This document shows, one piece after another, positions 5,893 through 6,712 of a stretch of DNA of 6,712 bases. The notes below the pieces were generated by a model. The model saw nothing but the letters and a program-made list of their open reading frames with translations. It ran no database searches and was not told where the DNA came from. This stretch comes from Candidatus Eiseniibacteriota bacterium (lineage in GTDB: Bacteria > Arandabacterota > Arandabacteria > Arandabacterales > Arandabacteraceae), in NCBI GenBank assembly GCA_030622265.1, contig JAUXGG010000091.1:1-6712 (forward strand), written 5' to 3'. The first letter of the stretch is position 1; each line of letters begins with the position of its first letter. The position numbers and the translations under genes are program-made.

Positions 5893-6712
5893 ATGTTCAA
5901 GGTGATCAATAGTGTGTTTCCCGGGATAGCCGTGGTGCTCCTGCTGGCAGTTGGCGTGTGTATGGGTGGAGTCAATCTGATTCCGCCGGAGGTCGAGGTC
6001 ACCGAGGGTGACAGACTTGTTGACCTTCTCTGGAGGGACTTGAATCCCGAGAGCCTGGTTTCCGTGGAGCCTCCCGTGATGGGGTCGATTTCATTCCCCT
6101 GGGAGGGTGGGGCTACCCTCAGCTCCGAGGGATTCTATCTGGGCGCGTGTGACTGGACCTATGACTTCCGGGTGTCCAATGTGAGAGGCTCAATCGAGCT
6201 TTCGTGGCAGGAGATCTTCGACTGGAAAGAAGGGACGGACAGCCTCAGGAAGGTCAGCATCCCTGACGTGGAGATATTCTTTGACCTGTCGGACGGGATG
6301 CGGGTCAAGGTGGACTCGACCGGTCTGTTTTTGATGGATGCGACGGGCTGGGCCGGTCCGATCCCGGCTTTCCATGGCATCTATGTGGGTGGGTCTCCTG
6401 AACCGGGAGACTCCTCAGTCGATTATGTCTTCACCTGCACATCCGGGGGCGAAGTCACCGGGACAGGCGGCGATGTCGATTTCGAATGGGTCAATGACCT
6501 GGATTCCACCGGTTCTTTCACGGTCACGCAGGCCGATACCTCGATAGAAGTCGACCAGGGCCTCCGGGTCAAGTTCCCTGCCGGTACATACGTGACAGAT
6601 GACGCGTTCGCAGTCGAAGTCGTGATCCCGCTGGTCAATGGCAACCGCTTCGCGATTCGGGGTGAGACCTTCGAGGGCTATCTGGTTATCCGCAAGTCGG
6701 TCGAGGACAGGG
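5893..6712 (+). CDS. Exported beta-rich protein of unknown function (3'-partial)
   Basis: The frame is open to the window edge, giving 273 visible residues with no stop. It begins MFKVINSVFPG, then a hydrophobic stretch about 11-22 (GIAVVLLLAVGV) and CMGG, a Sec-type signal peptide. Cys23 is preceded by G-V rather than a standard lipobox, so signal peptidase I cleavage is more likely than lipidation. The mature part is rich in alternating hydrophobic and polar strands with many Gly, Asp and Trp, as in secreted beta-sandwich proteins. Residues about 99-168 and 193-268 may be two related modules: each has a strand pair around DGMRVKV or QGLRVKF and closes with FHGIYVGGS or FEGYLVIRKS. It follows lipoprotein B by 42 nt in the same frame with no terminator or promoter seen between, so it is probably the third gene of the operon. 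The C-terminus, where a sorting tail could lie, is outside the window. No known family is recognised. Confidence 0.88.
   Translation, partial: MFKVINSVFPGIAVVLLLAVGVCMGGVNLIPPEVEVTEGDRLVDLLWRDLNPESLVSVEPPVMGSISFPWEGGATLSSEGFYLGACDWTYDFRVSNVRGSIELSWQEIFDWKEGTDSLRKVSIPDVEIFFDLSDGMRVKVDSTGLFLMDATGWAGPIPAFHGIYVGGSPEPGDSSVDYVFTCTSGGEVTGTGGDVDFEWVNDLDSTGSFTVTQADTSIEVDQGLRVKFPAGTYVTDDAFAVEVVIPLVNGNRFAIRGETFEGYLVIRKSVEDR

Noticed and set aside
5971..5991. IPPE in the fourth protein as the same PPET motif that starts the lipoprotein repeats
   Set aside because: The following sequence has no W-x-G-x-D-x-D-G core or ESLFVL-like strand, so the match is probably chance.

Overview
The window carries four coding regions, all on the + strand, that read as the cell-surface or secreted protein inventory of a Gram-negative bacterium. 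The strongest taxonomic clue is the C-terminal tail of the first gene. It has the NQNYPNP...GYFYK-type sorting/FlgD-like domain seen on cargo of the type IX (Por) secretion system in the FCB superphylum and allied candidate phyla. The moderately GC-rich sequence, the two lipoproteins and the uncharacterised beta-sandwich repeat proteins suggest a poorly cultivated FCB lineage (for example Latescibacterota, Eisenbacteria, Krumholzibacteriota or Zixibacteria). The phylum is inference; there is no marker gene here.

Layout. (1) Positions 1-1772: the 3' part of a large secreted protein with an Ig-like segment, a KILLVD-type alpha/beta domain (class I glutamine-amidotransferase/ThuA-like fold by pattern), a glycine linker and a sorting tail. 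(2) Positions 1773-1968: an intergenic region with a strong intrinsic terminator, then a sigma70-like promoter (TTGACA-18 nt-TATAGT) and a leader of about 74 nt that begins with a hairpin. (3) Positions 1969-3663: lipoprotein A, four Ig-like repeats. (4) Positions 3679-5850: lipoprotein B, three such repeats plus a second copy of the KILLVD-type domain. (5) Positions 5893-6712: the 5' part of a fourth exported beta-rich protein, open to the window end. Genes 2-4 are closely spaced, each has its own Shine-Dalgarno site, and they probably form one operon, separate from gene 1.

How they may fit together. Lipoproteins A and B are diverged tandem paralogues. Both start with a lipoprotein signal, a PPET motif, a W-x-G-x-D-x-D-G core and an ESLFVL-x-AD motif, and both have a CxC cysteine cluster at the same place in repeat 2. 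Lipoprotein B shares its C-terminal domain with the T9SS-type protein upstream. The simplest reading is a set of outer-surface proteins built from a common domain kit: one delivered by a sorting tail, two anchored by lipid, one probably soluble or with a tail outside the window. No catalytic enzyme, mobile element, RNA gene or CRISPR array could be supported, and the function of the set is unknown.
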